64,000 nucleotides of DNA from positions 5,224,408-5,288,407 of the forward strand of contig CAJFCJ010000006.1 of the NCBI GenBank assembly GCA_904063045.1, in the 5' to 3' direction. Numbering within the stretch: position 1 is the first letter of the stretch; every line of letters begins with the position of its first letter. The position numbers were made by a program, and so were the translations under genes. This DNA is from Dimorphilus gyrociliatus. Its lineage: Eukaryota > Annelida > Polychaeta > Dinophilidae. Below, in pieces: positions 12,380 to 24,228 of this stretch. The notes beneath the pieces are model-generated. The model did no database searches and had not been told where the DNA came from. It saw nothing but the letters and a program-made list of their open reading frames with translations.

Positions 12380-12847
12380 TTAATTAAAATGTCCTCCTTT
12401 CTTTTCTTTAGCTTCGGTATAACTTTTTTCCCAGTTTAAACCGTCAAAATGAACAATATTCTCCTTCTTAATAGTTCCTGAATCTATACAATGAGGCATA
12501 ATTGCAACACTTGTTTGATGAGAACGAGAATAATAGAATGAATGAATTCCACATTCCTTGCAAAAAAGATGACTGGCAGTACCAGTGTTGAATTTATAAG
12601 TTGAGAGCTTATCTTCACCGCTCAATATTTGGAAATTTTCTTTCGGAACCATAAAATGCCATCCTTGTTTCTTGACACAAATCGTACAACTAGTAAATAA
12701 CAATCAAATTCAATAAATCTATCTTTTCACTTATAGACTGGATTTTTACTTGCAATGGAAAACGTCTACAATTTCCGGAGCTAAAACTTCGAAAGTAACG
12801 GCTTTACAGTGGCAACTACCACGATGTTTTACGATTTCTTTATCCAT
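12380..12847 (-). CDS. CENP-V/GFA-domain zinc-binding protein
   Basis: Small protein of the glutathione-dependent formaldehyde-activating (GFA) fold, the family that includes centromere protein V. Two exons (12847-12750, 12689-12380) join in frame to 135 residues. Zinc ligands typical of the fold are present: GSCHCKAVTFEV, then FHCNCTIC spanning the splice junction, then SHLFCKECGIHSFY. This is essentially a bare GFA domain. Vertebrate CENP-V has a long N-terminal extension that is missing here, so a centromere role should not be assumed; an enzymatic or metal-binding role is equally possible. Confidence 0.85.
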
Positions 12848-13721
12848 TTCCCCGCGTAAGAACTGTTTAAATATATATCTTTAGCGTTGTAATAAATATT
12901 AATGCATTAATATTTAATAGCTTTGATCAAACTTAGTTTCTACAAATAATCCCACTTGGAACATCAATCCAATTCAGTTTGGTGCCGAGAGATATCTTTT
13001 TCATAAAACAATACTAAATTATTCAAATCTTATATTTATATCTTTTATTGCAATCTATTTCTGTTTTCCTCTCTAGAACTTAGGCTTTTTTAAGACAGAT
13101 TGTCCCAAAACGTATGAATTGAGCAGACGAAATATTCGCCATCTTTAAAAAAATTGAAATTTAATGACTCACATCCAAGAAACTGCATTCACTTCAAATG
13201 GTAAATTTAAAGCGAAAAGCATAAATATATAATCTGCAGGATTAACAACTATAAAGTAACAACACATTTATCTACTTTGGATATAAGGTATCTCAAGAAC
13301 AATTTAATGAGTATCTTAATTATTTACTAAACTTTTAAGGAGATACTACTATACTCTCATCAACTTAATACTGCTTTTAGGAAAAGTATAGATTTGCTCA
13401 AATATAAATGGATAAAGAAAAGAGATTAAAGAGAGCAGAATAATTAATTTTCAACTAAATTTCAAGCAAAAATGCTTCCATTATTTAAAACTAAAAGAAA
13501 ATAAAATACACATATATAACATTTAAAGACAGCTGTTTTATTTACATAATTTTCCTAAGAACACTGATTTATTGTTTCGAAAATTCCTTGTTCTTTTGTT
13601 TGTCTTCTTTAACTAATAAAACAAAAAATCTCTTTCTATGAAATTAATATAATGGAGCACAAAATATTTTTTCTTCTAATATTCTCAATGAATAAATCAG
13701 TAACAGAAAATATCATTTTCC
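12848..13721. other. Intergenic, 874 bp
   Basis: Lies between the CENP-V-like start and the SEC62 stop, both minus strand. AT-rich throughout. I see no coding frame, tandem repeat or RNA gene; it should carry the SEC62 3' UTR and the CENP-V-like promoter. Confidence 0.45.
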
Positions 13722-15580
13722 TTAATTATCATTTTTATTTCTGACTTCTGCCAATTCGTCATCATCCAATATTTCATAACCATTATCTGTTGTTTCTACT
13801 TGTTGTTCATCTTCTTCACTCTCATCTTGTTTATCATCTTCATTATCTTTTTTTGTTTCTTCGGCAGTTGTTTGCTCGTCTGATTTTTCAGTTTTTTTAT
13901 TTTCTTCATCTTTCGACTTCTTATTTTTACTGTCTTCCAGTTTTTTCTTACTTGATTCAGCCAGACTATGCGAATAAAACGGTTTAAAAGATTCAAAGAA
14001 ACCACAATCCTCAGTCAGATTAGGCAGTATCCACAGATGATGTTCTCCCATCGTAGTAAGCCATACGAGAGCAAATATTATTGTACGTACTGTAAAAAAT
14101 TAAATCTCAATTATGCAAAATATATCGAAATAATTAACAAATATCTAAAAGAATACTTACAAATACATAAAACTATAAAGATGCCTATGCACACAGCAGC
14201 TGCCAACGATAAATAGTATACACCCTGTCTAACTGTTAGTGGCCAAAGTGGGTAAAGGCATACACCTATTGCCCCTAAAACCATCAATGTACCAATGACA
14301 TAAGCTTTTAGAGGTACAGGATCATATGTCCAGGCATAATACTAAAAATTAATACAATATACAATTTAATTAATATTCTTCAAACAAGAAATAACTAATT
14401 GTAATAGCATAAAGTCCATATTGTGACCTTATGGATATTGCGACTGACATAAACAAGTAAATTTATTTACATGATAATATTTTGACAGAAGGCTACGAGC
14501 TATAATACAAAGGTGAGTTTAATAAAAAAAAACCTACATTTTCTCCATCTTTAAATTCTTGAATTTCATCCAAAGCAAAGTGTATCATTTTCTTTTTCTT
14601 TTTCTTTCCGTCTTTTTTACTTTTTGAATCCTTTTTTTCTTTTTCAGTTTCGCTTTCCTCTTTGTCTTTTTTTTTACTTTTTTTTTTTGCTATTTTATTG
14701 TCCAATTCATCTTCTTTCTTCTTTGAGCGTTTCTTTTTTTCTAAACGCTGGAAAGTTTCCTTTATTAGCAACCTGAGATAGAAAAAATAAATTTTATAAT
14801 CAAGGGCTCTTCTGAAAATATGTCTTACATTATGAAGAAAATCAATAACATATTAAATAAATATGTGTCTAACATTAAATCAACTTTTTGAACTAACTTA
14901 AGTTTTGAACTCTTCAAAGAAGAGAAATAAAGAATAGTACAGAACTTCTGTTGTTTACTTTAGCAAGTGGCCTTGTTTTTTTATATCTTAAACAAAATTG
15001 TAATACTAACGTTTGACAATAATTCACGCACGACGCCCTATCAGTAAATAATATTGGTTTCTTTGACGCCCATTTTGAATCCATTAGATAGTCAACCGCA
15101 TCTTTAGCTAAAATTAAACAAAAATATTATATATATATATATATGTATATACTAATATATATATATATTCTCCGTGTGGTCAGTAATAATAAACAACCAA
15201 CCAGTAAAATAGGTAACCACCATGCCAGGAACATCGGCTATCTTTCCTTCTTTGACGGGGACATTGAATCGAAGGAACTTGGCCACTTCGGTCTCTTGCT
15301 TCGTCCGTTTGTGTTCATCCTTTAGGTGAATTGATTAGATCATGTAAAGGAGAATTAGCTATAGTCCTATATATTCGTAATTCACCATATGTGACGTGTA
15401 TTAATAATATTTTAAATTTTGGGAAAAATCCCGGATATTAAAGATACTAATTAACAGAATATCAATACTAAGACTGACTCAATCATAAGAGATAGTCGAA
15501 ATGCGTGTGTGATAATAATTAATAAATTAAATAATAGAAAAAACCTCAGATCCTTTCTTTTGTCGCTTTCTCTCCGCCAT
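13722..15580 (-). CDS. SEC62: Translocation protein SEC62
   Basis: ER membrane component of the SEC61/SEC63 machinery for post-translational import of small presecretory proteins; in vertebrates also an ER-phagy receptor. Six exons join to 344 residues: 15580-15545, 15319-15202, 15107-15011, 14772-14538, 14341-14161, 14089-13722. Start MAERKRQKKGSE matches the family start. Then VAKFLRFNVPVKEG, AVDYLMDSKWASKKP, a lysine-rich linker, YYAWTYDPVPLKAYVIG leading into two transmembrane helices (VIGTLMVLGAIGVCLYPLW; SLAAAVCIGIFIVLCIL), then HHLWILPNLTEDCGFFESF. The tail is a highly charged K/E/D stretch (residues about 265-344), matching the acidic cytosolic tail of animal SEC62. The first donor, GTTTTT, is weak but the frame and homology fix it. 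Divergent from HIRA with 224 bp between starts. Confidence 0.93.
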
Positions 15581-15804
15581 TTTTGAAAACTGGTCTCATT
15601 CTAGCTAATGCAGACGAAATAAATAGTGGGATAGTTACAGTCTAACATTTGATTTTCCTTTTCTATAGCTTTTAAGCACTAGATTGATAAATAATTGTGG
15701 AATATTAAGCGCAAAGAGCCGGTCTTCGAGATTCGGGAGACTGGCTGATGTCTGATTCTTTCCCGTATTATTAAATTTGTATCTGAGAGAGCGATAATAG
15801 AGGA
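15581..15804. promoter_or_regulatory. Divergent promoter region SEC62 / HIRA
   Basis: Only 224 bp between the two start codons, so the two genes almost certainly share a bidirectional promoter. No TATA box is evident near the HIRA start. Confidence 0.55.
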
Positions 15805-18800
15805 ATGCGGATTATCAAACCCGGTTGGGTTCATCACAACAATGAACCGATTTTCTCAATCGATATTCATCCTGATGGAAGTAGATTTGCTACCTCGGGT
15901 TCAAGTAGTGGATTTGGAAGTGGTAAAATATGCGTTTGGAATATGGAACCTATTAGGAGTGAAAATGTTGAGAAGAAAGACAATGTCTCTAAGCTATTGT
16001 GTTGTATGGAACAACATTTGGGATGCGTAAATTGTGTTCGATGGTCAAATGACGGCGTCTATCTTGCCTCAGGAGCCGATGATAAAGTAATTCGATGATA
16101 ATTTTGTTTATATTTCAAATGATCTATAATTAGTATGTAGTTGTAGAATATTAGAACTAACTAGAATTATTCCATTTTGGAATATCCTTTGATTAGAAAT
16201 TATACATGTTGGCCTTATCTAATTGTTGGGAAAAAATGATTGTAGAGTACTCAAAGTAACAACTTTCTAAAACTTTTATAACAGTTTATCATAATATGGA
16301 AATTACAAGATCAAACAACTAATTATGTTGAGAATTGGCGTTGTATATCAACTCTCAGAGGACACGACGGCGATGTTCTACATGTTGCTTGGTCACCAAA
16401 AGACAAATATTTGGCATCAAGCAGTGTGGATAATGCTGTAATTGTTTGGAACGCCAATAAATTCCCGGAAAAAGTGGCAACATTAAAAAAACATAAAGGT
16501 TTAGTAAAAGGTGTTTGTTGGGATCCTCAAGGAAAGTAAGTAATATGATTCAATTTAAGAAACAATTAAAGCCTCATTTAAATAACGTTTGTGCTAATTC
16601 AATTTTCATAAACCAGCTATATTGCATCTCAATCCGACGATAAAACATTAAGAATTTTTTCTGTGGCAAACTGGACTGAAGTATTTACTCTAAAAAAACC
16701 TTTTGATGAAACTTCGCCAACAACGCATGTTCTTCGTTTGGATTGGTCACCTGACGGAGCTTATGTAGTGTCTGCACATTCAATGAATAATGGCGGGCCA
16801 ACAGCTCAGATTATTGATCGAAACGGATGGACAACCAACTTAGATTTCGTTGGCCATAGAAAAGCTGTTACGGCTGTACGGTTCAAAAGGTTTTTATTGT
16901 TTCATTTCTTTATTTTAATATTCCAAAAGATTCTATTCCATTTTCTATTTAAAAAAAGCTTAACTTTTAACAAATATTTCTTAATAAATACAGGGATAAA
17001 TTTAAAGGAGACCATTGCGTTCTAGCTTTAGCTTCAAGAGACCGAAGCGTTTCAGTTTGGAGAACAGATTACACGAGGCCAGTATGCGTTATGCATGACT
17101 TGTTCAATGCCAGTGTTCTAGATGTCTCATGGGGATATGGTAATAACAAGGAGTTAGCTTGTTGCTCTTCAGATGGGAGCGTCGCTTTCTTTACATTTAC
17201 AACTGATGAAATTGGAAAACCAATTGTAAAGAAAATCTTGAGCGTCGAAAAACCAATAAAGAAAATTGAACCAGAAAAAATAGAAAAAGTCAGAGCATTA
17301 TCTACTTCGTCTCAGAGTTGTTCACCAAAAAAACAAATTGAAAGGCATACGGCTGAAGGTCGGCGACGTATAACTCCAGTATTACTAGGACGCCCAGGAG
17401 ATACTCTTACTTATGATAAACCTATGTTTTCGTCAACAACGGAATCTTCTCAAATTATCGTTGAGAGAAGGAATTCTGAAGGTCCTAGAGGACAATCATC
17501 TAAACGTCGGTGCTCTTGTGGGGACGATGAACATTTAAGGAAGAGGCCAAGATTAGATTCTGAAGTTACTCACAAAGTCGTCGTATGTTCTGACAAGTCA
17601 AGCTTTTTGCAACCAGCGTCATTAGAAAAGTTTGATTTTGGTGATTGGAAAATAATAGAAAGTTCCGTTAGCATAGATGGATTATTCTTTTTAACGAAAT
17701 TTAGGAGCGAAGTTAAAGGATTAGATTCGTTACTTACTTCCGCATCAAAGCTCATCTCACTTAAACAGATAAGAGATAACATTGTTTGTTGCTTCTTTTT
17801 GAGTGGCCAATGTTGCATATGGGATTTATTAGAAGAAAGTAACATTGGACTTGCCTATTCATTCAGTCTGCCTGTACATGCTGTTGAATTTTATGAAAAG
17901 AAGCAAACTCTAGCTGTAATTGATATTGGTGGAAATCTCTATTTGATGAGCGTAGAAAGTTAGTATTCTCTTTTCTTACTTGGATTTTCTAATAATTAAG
18001 TTGTACTTTTCAAAAATTTTAGATCGGGGAAATGAAATAGATTTACATTTCAATAGAAAGATTGAATCTGCTCATATATTTGTTGAAAAGAAGAAACGAT
18101 GTCAGAATATTGAATTATTAGACGAAGGTTCTATCAGATTAACGTTCAGTGATCGTTCGATATATATCCACGATTCAATTTCGAATCTATGGCGTCCTGA
18201 GGTTGAAAATGACATTTTATCAGTTAGCAATAAATACTCAACGTTCTACGATGGACGACCTTCTCATATGGCTGCTGTCTCCGATTTGAGAAGGAAGTTA
18301 CAATATTGCTTATACAAAAAGGAATCTGAATCATATATATTTTATTTCAATTGTCTCATTACCGAGCTGGTTGTAGAAAAGAAGGAAAGTGTTTTAAAAC
18401 AGTATGTTAATAAGAATTTGATGCCTTTCGCTTACGCCAACTATCCGAAAGAATTAAGAATGGTAGAGAACTTGAATGTCGATAAAAGAATGTTACTGCA
18501 ATGTGTCTTGAGAATTTTAGAAGAATTCGGTACAATGAGAGATTTATATGAATATATAAAAAGAATCTATGATGGAATGAATTACGACATAGATATGGAA
18601 GAGGATGTTAGTGAGGTGGAAAAGAATGTTAAGAAAGTAATTCAATTCTTAAAAAATGGTAACACCAGCATTGAAGAACTTCGAGCTCAAATGGTTGGCA
18701 AAATTCAAGAAGCATCTATGGAAACTGAGGAAAGCTGTGATGTGTTTGAAAGTTACACAAGTCAACCTGCCGATAAAGCTGAGAAAACAAGCGGTGAGAT

Positions 18801-19425
18801 GAGCGTTAGTGATATGGAAACTAGCTTAGATAAACAAACCGAAACTGTTTCGAAGAATGAGACTAATTTAGTTAAAGAAACAGATAAATCTGCCGAACAG
18901 GAAAAGACTGTCATTGAAAAGAGCATCGATATTGAGAAAATGGGAGAGGACTCAAGTTCAGAGGAAGCAAAGACATCGCACACTACTAATACCAATACTA
19001 CCACTACTACTACTACCACTGCTAGTACTGACGAAGAAGATCAAACTGTTCAAGTTGTTCTTGATGAGCTCATTAAGAATATTGAAGAGAGAAAAACTGG
19101 AGATGATCACACATATCATAAATCTGCTTTAGAAAATCCTATCGTAGAACAAATTATATTGGATGACGAATCCGAGTCAAAAAGTGACTCTTCTCAAGAT
19201 ATTTTAAAGAAGATTATAGTTACAGTTGAAGAGGAAGATGAAACTTCACCAAGAATCGAAGACGACATTGTATGCGATGAAGAAATGGGCGAAATTATTC
19301 AAACTGAAGAAGTTGAAAATACAAAAGAGATGTCAGTTTTATGCCCAGAAATTGAAAGCGAATCGTTAGACATGAATGATAAAGATACAGTAAATGAACC
19401 GTCGATATCTGTGATAAAAAATTAG
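15805..19425 (+). CDS. HIRA: Histone H3.3 chaperone HIRA
   Basis: WD-repeat core of the HIRA complex, which deposits histone H3.3 independently of replication with ubinuclein, CABIN1 and ASF1. Five exons join to 1,057 residues: 15805-16086, 16285-16535, 16617-16889, 16994-17958, 18023-19425. The N-terminal seven-blade propeller is well conserved (PIFSIDIHPDGSRFATSG, CVNCVRWSNDGVYLASG, THVLRLDWSPDGAYVVSAH, GPTAQIIDRNGW, FVGHRKAVTAVRF). The ASF1-binding B domain is recognisable as TAEGRRRITPVLL. The C-terminal HIRA region (about residues 560-800) is diverged. From about residue 820 an acidic S/T/E-rich tail replaces the usual C-terminus, with a Thr tract encoded at about 18990-19022. Vertebrate HIRA is 1,017 residues. 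Confidence 0.93.
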
Positions 19426-19813
19426 TATAGACTACAGCAGCTCTTTTATCTTTTTTTTTTATTATATCAATAAGTTTCATAAGGAGACCATTTTTCCACG
19501 TTTTCTTTTTTTCGATTAATTTATTATATTACCTATATGATTTTTTTTCTAATTTATACAATACATAGTTTTACTGTTAGCATACAAATCATAACGTGAT
19601 GTTAGAGAGTATCAATGTTGTCAAGAATATTACGTGTCTTACATTATTACTAAACATTTCTACATAAACCATTTATTACATAACTAATATGATGATTTAA
19701 TATATTCATTAATATTTTTAAAATTCAGTATATTCTGTATATATTTAAAAAAAAATAACAAAAGAAATAATAAAACCTTTTAAGGAATTGTTTAACTTCT
19801 ATTCAATGAACAT
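19426..19813. other. Intergenic, 388 bp
   Basis: Between HIRA and the kinase gene, both plus. Very AT-rich with T runs; holds the HIRA 3' UTR and the kinase promoter. No defined element seen. Confidence 0.45.
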
Positions 19814-20814
19814 ATGGGAATTTATTCCGATAATAAGGGGAAGAGTGATAAGAAACAACGTAAAAAGTATGAAATATTAAAGGAATACGGTATTGCCTTA
19901 AAGAAAACAATAGGAAAAGGAAGTTACGCAATAGTTAAATTAGCCTTTTCCAGTGAATTAAATTTCGATGTTGCAGTTCGAATAGTATCACTTGAGAGAG
20001 CTGGTCGTAAAGTACGCGAGAAGTTCTTACCAAGAGAATTAGACATAGTTAAAATTCTGAATCATCCCAATATCGTATTCTATTATCAAATAATCAAAAC
20101 CAATTTGAATGTTTATGTAATCATGGAATACGCTGGTGATATAAATTTACGAGATGAATTGGAAAAACATAAATTCTTTGAAGAATGGAAAGCGGGAGAC
20201 TTTTTTATTCAAATTACAGGTTTTTTCTTTTATCTGCATCGTTTTCATTCTTAGCATGCTTTATAAAACAGATATAATTCCATATTGCAGATGGAGTTTT
20301 CTATCTCCATGAATTGGGTGTAGCACATCGCGATTTAAAAACAGAAAATATCCTATTGGATGAAAGAGGGAGGATAAAAATAACTGACTTTGGATTTTCC
20401 AGGTTTAGCGAAAGGTTACTCGACGGTACATACGAATTAAGTAAAACTTTCTGCGGTAGCTATTCTTTTGCTGCTTATGAAATTCTTTGCGGTACACCCT
20501 ACTTTCCACTACCAGCTGATATTTGGAGTTTAGGTGTTATTTTGTATAATATGGTCGAAGGTCATTTACCATTCGAAGAGACAAATTTACATCATTTAAT
20601 TAAAGCAATTGAAAAAAAAGGCGCAGTCTTTGCTGTTGATAAAGGCTCTAAAGACTATATTAGCGTAGTTAAAGGTATGTTAGCTATCAAATATGAAAAT
20701 AGGTACACAATAGAAGAAGTTTTGCAATCAAATTTTATTAAAAAACACAAACAAAGAATTGCTATTGAAAGTACAGATACGCAAAATGTTGATGAGCAAT
20801 CTTATATATCTTAA
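19814..20814 (+). CDS. Testis-specific serine/threonine kinase-like protein with altered catalytic lysine
   Basis: Compact CAMK-group kinase most like the TSSK family, which acts in spermatids. Two exons (19814-20219, 20291-20814) join to 309 residues, almost only kinase domain. Glycine loop GKGSYAIV (34-41), catalytic loop HRDLKTEN (148-155) and DFG (168-170) are present. The activation segment (SKTFCGSYSFAAYEIL, then PADIWSLGVILYNMV) is TSSK-like. Two departures: the VAIK lysine is arginine (VAVRIV, R56) and the APE motif reads AYE. Activity may be reduced or absent, or another lysine may compensate. The 19814 ATG is the first in frame. Confidence 0.85.
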
Positions 20815-21040
20815 TAGTCTGAAGAACTTTTATTACAGCTGGTGTCTAAGGATAATTAACTAATTATTACTCTTACTGTCTATTTTTCTTACTTAATAAA
20901 TTCATTGAATAAACAATATAGAGTAATTTCTCTGAGATTGTCTCGTTTTCGTTAGCCAATCAACATTGAAATAAATATTTTAAAGGCCTACGTTCTTAGT
21001 TGTACAACATTCGATTAGTTTTTTTTTTTGTAGAGATATA

Positions 21041-21715
21041 ATGTCATTGGTCAATAGAATGAGAAATATTGTCTTGATTGGAGACTCCCTTACCCAACAA
21101 GCCTGGAACGAGAACGCTGGTGGAGGCTGGGGAGCAAAGATAGCTGATTATTGTCTAAGGAATTTTGATGTTTTAAATAGGGGACTAAGTGGATATAATA
21201 CAAGGTGGGTGGAGACCGCCATTTTAGAAGAAAAAGATTCATTTATTACGAAATCTATGCTGAACAATGCAGTCTTGGTGACATTGTTTTTCGGAGCAAA
21301 TGACGCAAGTACGGAGGTACAGCATGTACCACTAGAAGAATTTAAAGAGAATTTAGTCAAGTATGGAGAGTATATAAAGAATCATGCACCGTCAGCAACT
21401 CTTGTTCTCCTGACTCCTCCTCCAGTCATAACCAAACTTTGGCCCAATAGAAATAATGAAAATGCATTAAAATATTCAAAAGCAGTTATAGAGGCATCTA
21501 ATGTCCTAGAATGTCCTTGCCTGGATGTTTACTCAAGCATGATAAAATTGGACAACTGGCAAGAATGCTTATATGATGGTATTCATTTAGCGCCAAAAGG
21601 TGGCGATATCATATTTAACTTAATTAAACCAATCCTAAAAGAGTTGTTGAAAAAATATCCAAACAAGATTCTCCCAGATTGGAAAGATTTTGCCAATTTA
21701 CCACTAACAGAGTAG
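21041..21715 (+). CDS. IAH1: Isoamyl acetate-hydrolyzing esterase 1 homologue (GDSL/SGNH hydrolase)
   Basis: Single-exon gene for a 224-residue SGNH-type esterase; the family hydrolyses short esters in yeast and is of uncertain substrate in animals. Block I is IGDSLTQQAW with the catalytic Ser, then GGWGAKIADYC, block III LFFGANDAS with the oxyanion Asn, and block V YDGIHLAPKGGDIIF with the catalytic Asp/His pair. All catalytic residues are intact and the length equals the family norm (about 240-250, slightly short). A poly(A) signal follows at 21749. Confidence 0.92.
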   Translation: MSLVNRMRNIVLIGDSLTQQAWNENAGGGWGAKIADYCLRNFDVLNRGLSGYNTRWVETAILEEKDSFITKSMLNNAVLVTLFFGANDASTEVQHVPLEEFKENLVKYGEYIKNHAPSATLVLLTPPPVITKLWPNRNNENALKYSKAVIEASNVLECPCLDVYSSMIKLDNWQECLYDGIHLAPKGGDIIFNLIKPILKELLKKYPNKILPDWKDFANLPLTE

Positions 21716-21748
21716 AGTTATCTGTTCGTTTATTGAACAATATGAATC

Positions 21749-21754
21749 AATAAA
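21749..21754 (+). terminator. AATAAA poly(A) signal of IAH1
   Basis: AATAAA 34 bp after the IAH1 stop. The remaining bases to the CYP4 stop at 22120 are AT-rich and show nothing else. Confidence 0.6.
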
Positions 21755-22119
21755 CATAATTAGGTGAATCGATATTAGCAGGAAAGAGAAGTGAAAAATA
21801 AAGGGTAAAAAAAACTGGAATACAACTGCAATACATTAGTTTTTTTACTCCGTTTATTTAATACAAAGGTTTATTCTGTATTGAATTATTAATTTTTCTT
21901 TTGTATTAATTGTTGACATTTGTATATAGAAAATGTATAAATCTTAACTATAGATTGGAGCTACTAACGTTTCTTTTCTTCTTGTGCGTACAAAACAGGC
22001 ACAGAGAAAATTACAGATACTAATAACGTTAAATAACAAAATAAAGATAAATATAATAGTGAAGGCTTCATCCATTGACAAGAGTCATTACCTCACTTCC
22101 ATTGACTTTATTTTAAATT

Positions 22120-23959
22120 TCATTCCAAATCTGATCTAGGATTAAGTTTTACGTAGAGTCCATTCATTGCTTTACTTACAATTGAGAATTTATACACTGA
22201 CGGCTTTTCCGGATCAGTTTCTAATCTGAACCTGAAAAGTTAAGAGATAGTGGATGATTAAGAGAAAATATATTAATTATTATATTTACTTTCTTAAAAC
22301 TTTCGATATTACTATTTTCAATTCATTCATTGCGAAATTCTGACCTATACAGTTTCTTGGTCCAGCGGAGAAAGCAACAAAGCTGAATGGATCTTTTTTC
22401 TTGGTATTTTCTAGTAAAAACCTATCAGGATCAAATTCTAAAGGATTTTCCCAAACTGTAGTATTATTGTGTATTTCATAGATATGTATAGACACAGGAG
22501 AATTGTGAGGGACTTCCACCCCAGTTATATCTAAAGAGCCATCGATACGCCGTTGTATGACAGGTACTGGAGGTACCCTACGCAAAGATTCCTTAATGCA
22601 CCTTGTAAGATATTCCATTTTAGTTAGGTCTGACCAAACAATATCATCGTCGTCTTTGTCGGTAAATATCTTATCAATCTCTGCTCTGCATTTTTCTTGA
22701 ATTTCCGGATACTGAGCCAATTGATATAGAGTCCACGATAAAGCGCTGGATGTTGTATCATGACCCGCGAATAAAAATGTATCAACTTCAGCTCTAATTT
22801 CCTTATCGGTTAGGCCAGTGCCACTGTCATCTCTAGCCAACAGGAGAATGTCCAATAAGTCTTTATATTTTCTCGTTGATGGAGTATTAGTTTTCAAAGC
22901 TTGTCTTCTTACTCTTACAATATCGTCAGTGATACCATGAACATAATTGCATAATGAGCGAAATTTAAACCCAGATGGTGATAGGTTAAATATAAAATCA
23001 CTATAAAGAAACGGATTGCTGAAAATAAAAACCACTAGATATTTTTGTCTGATAATTGAAATGAAAGGAAACTTTAATATATACAGTGCTCTATTCATCC
23101 ATAGATCTTGTAATTTAATGACAGCTTCTAAATAGGGATGTTTCTCGCTACATGGAAAACATAATCAATTTAAATTACTAATTTGCCTTTATCACAAACC
23201 CGAGCTCTTGTACAGGTGTTTCGTATGACATAGTAGTTCTTAGCATAATATCTAAGCTTAACATGCTTAGGGCTGAAAATATTTCAAAGCTCTCATGCGA
23301 ATTTTTTGACATTTTGCTCTGGTTTAATAAAAACACAGAATGAATCATTTAATAGGTAATTTTTACCGTATGGCTTACTAATAGTTTATCGACAGCCTCA
23401 TTTTTAACTTTAAGATAGCTCTTTAATATATCATAATGAAATGCTGGAGTGAGCAATTTTCTATTTCTCTTCCAAATATCACCTCCTGAATTTAATAGAC
23501 CATTACCCAACCAGGGTTCGCCCATTCGATAAACTCCATTGCAAAGCATAGATTTAGGATTAGCCGTATTAAATAAAACCTTTGCCGTTTCGGGATGGGA
23601 TAAAATTAATTCTGGACAAAATACTGACATCCACTCTTGTCTCCATTTCGGGTATTTGTGTACTTTTTCCCTATACCTTTTCAATACTCTCTCGTCTAGC
23701 TCATCAGGCCACTTTGAATAGAGAGAGAAATGAAAATTTAAAATTATAGAACGTTCTCAAATATGGTAATATTCTTTTATACCTCTCGTAATTGTCCAAA
23801 AAGCCAATGACCTCTATTTCCAGGTATTTGTTTAAGCGTTTTTCTTAGGCGTTTGGTGTAACAGTAAATTTCGAAAAAGTCATACATCACGATGACAAAC
23901 GGTGAAGCAGCGCAGGCAAAAGCCGCTAATATTGAGTAATGAATTAAAGATAGTTTCAT
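22120..23959 (-). CDS. Cytochrome P450, family 4
   Basis: Microsomal haem-thiolate monooxygenase; CYP4 enzymes typically omega-hydroxylate fatty acids and related lipids. Six exons join to 514 residues: 23959-23783, 23711-23367, 23318-23200, 23147-23085, 23018-22290, 22231-22120. N-terminal membrane anchor (LIHYSILAAFACAASPFVIV), WLGNGLLNSGGDIWKRNRK (C helix), oxygen-binding AGHDTTSSALSW (I helix), KESLRRVPPVPVI (ExxR), NPLEFDPDRF and the haem-binding loop FSAGPRNCIGQNFA are all intact. The intron 23084-23019 happens to be open in frame, so a naive reading would insert extra residues after MNRAL. Best resemblance is to CYP4V/CYP4B-type proteins; the subfamily is not certain. Confidence 0.92.
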
Positions 23960-24228
23960 CGTAACTTGTCAGCTAGTCATAGCATTTCAGGACTTAATAT
24001 AACAGTCCTCTAGCAGACATGTTTATATTGCATAAAAGAGGTCACCACCGTCATTTTTACTCATTGATAAGAATTTATAACGTATTATATAGTTAATATA
24101 TAACGATTTCGTCGTAGCAAATGTATTTCGAAAAGTACTAATTCATAAATAAGTAATTAGGAATATAAATGATAAAAAAAAATGACTTTATAGTTTTTAA
24201 AAGTACATTCAATAAATCCATTAATTTT

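Noticed and set aside
22995-23098. Continuous reading through the CYP4 region 23084-23019
   Set aside because: The 66-bp intron happens to be open in frame; P450 alignment (RALNPFLYSDF) and GT-AG borders show it is removed.
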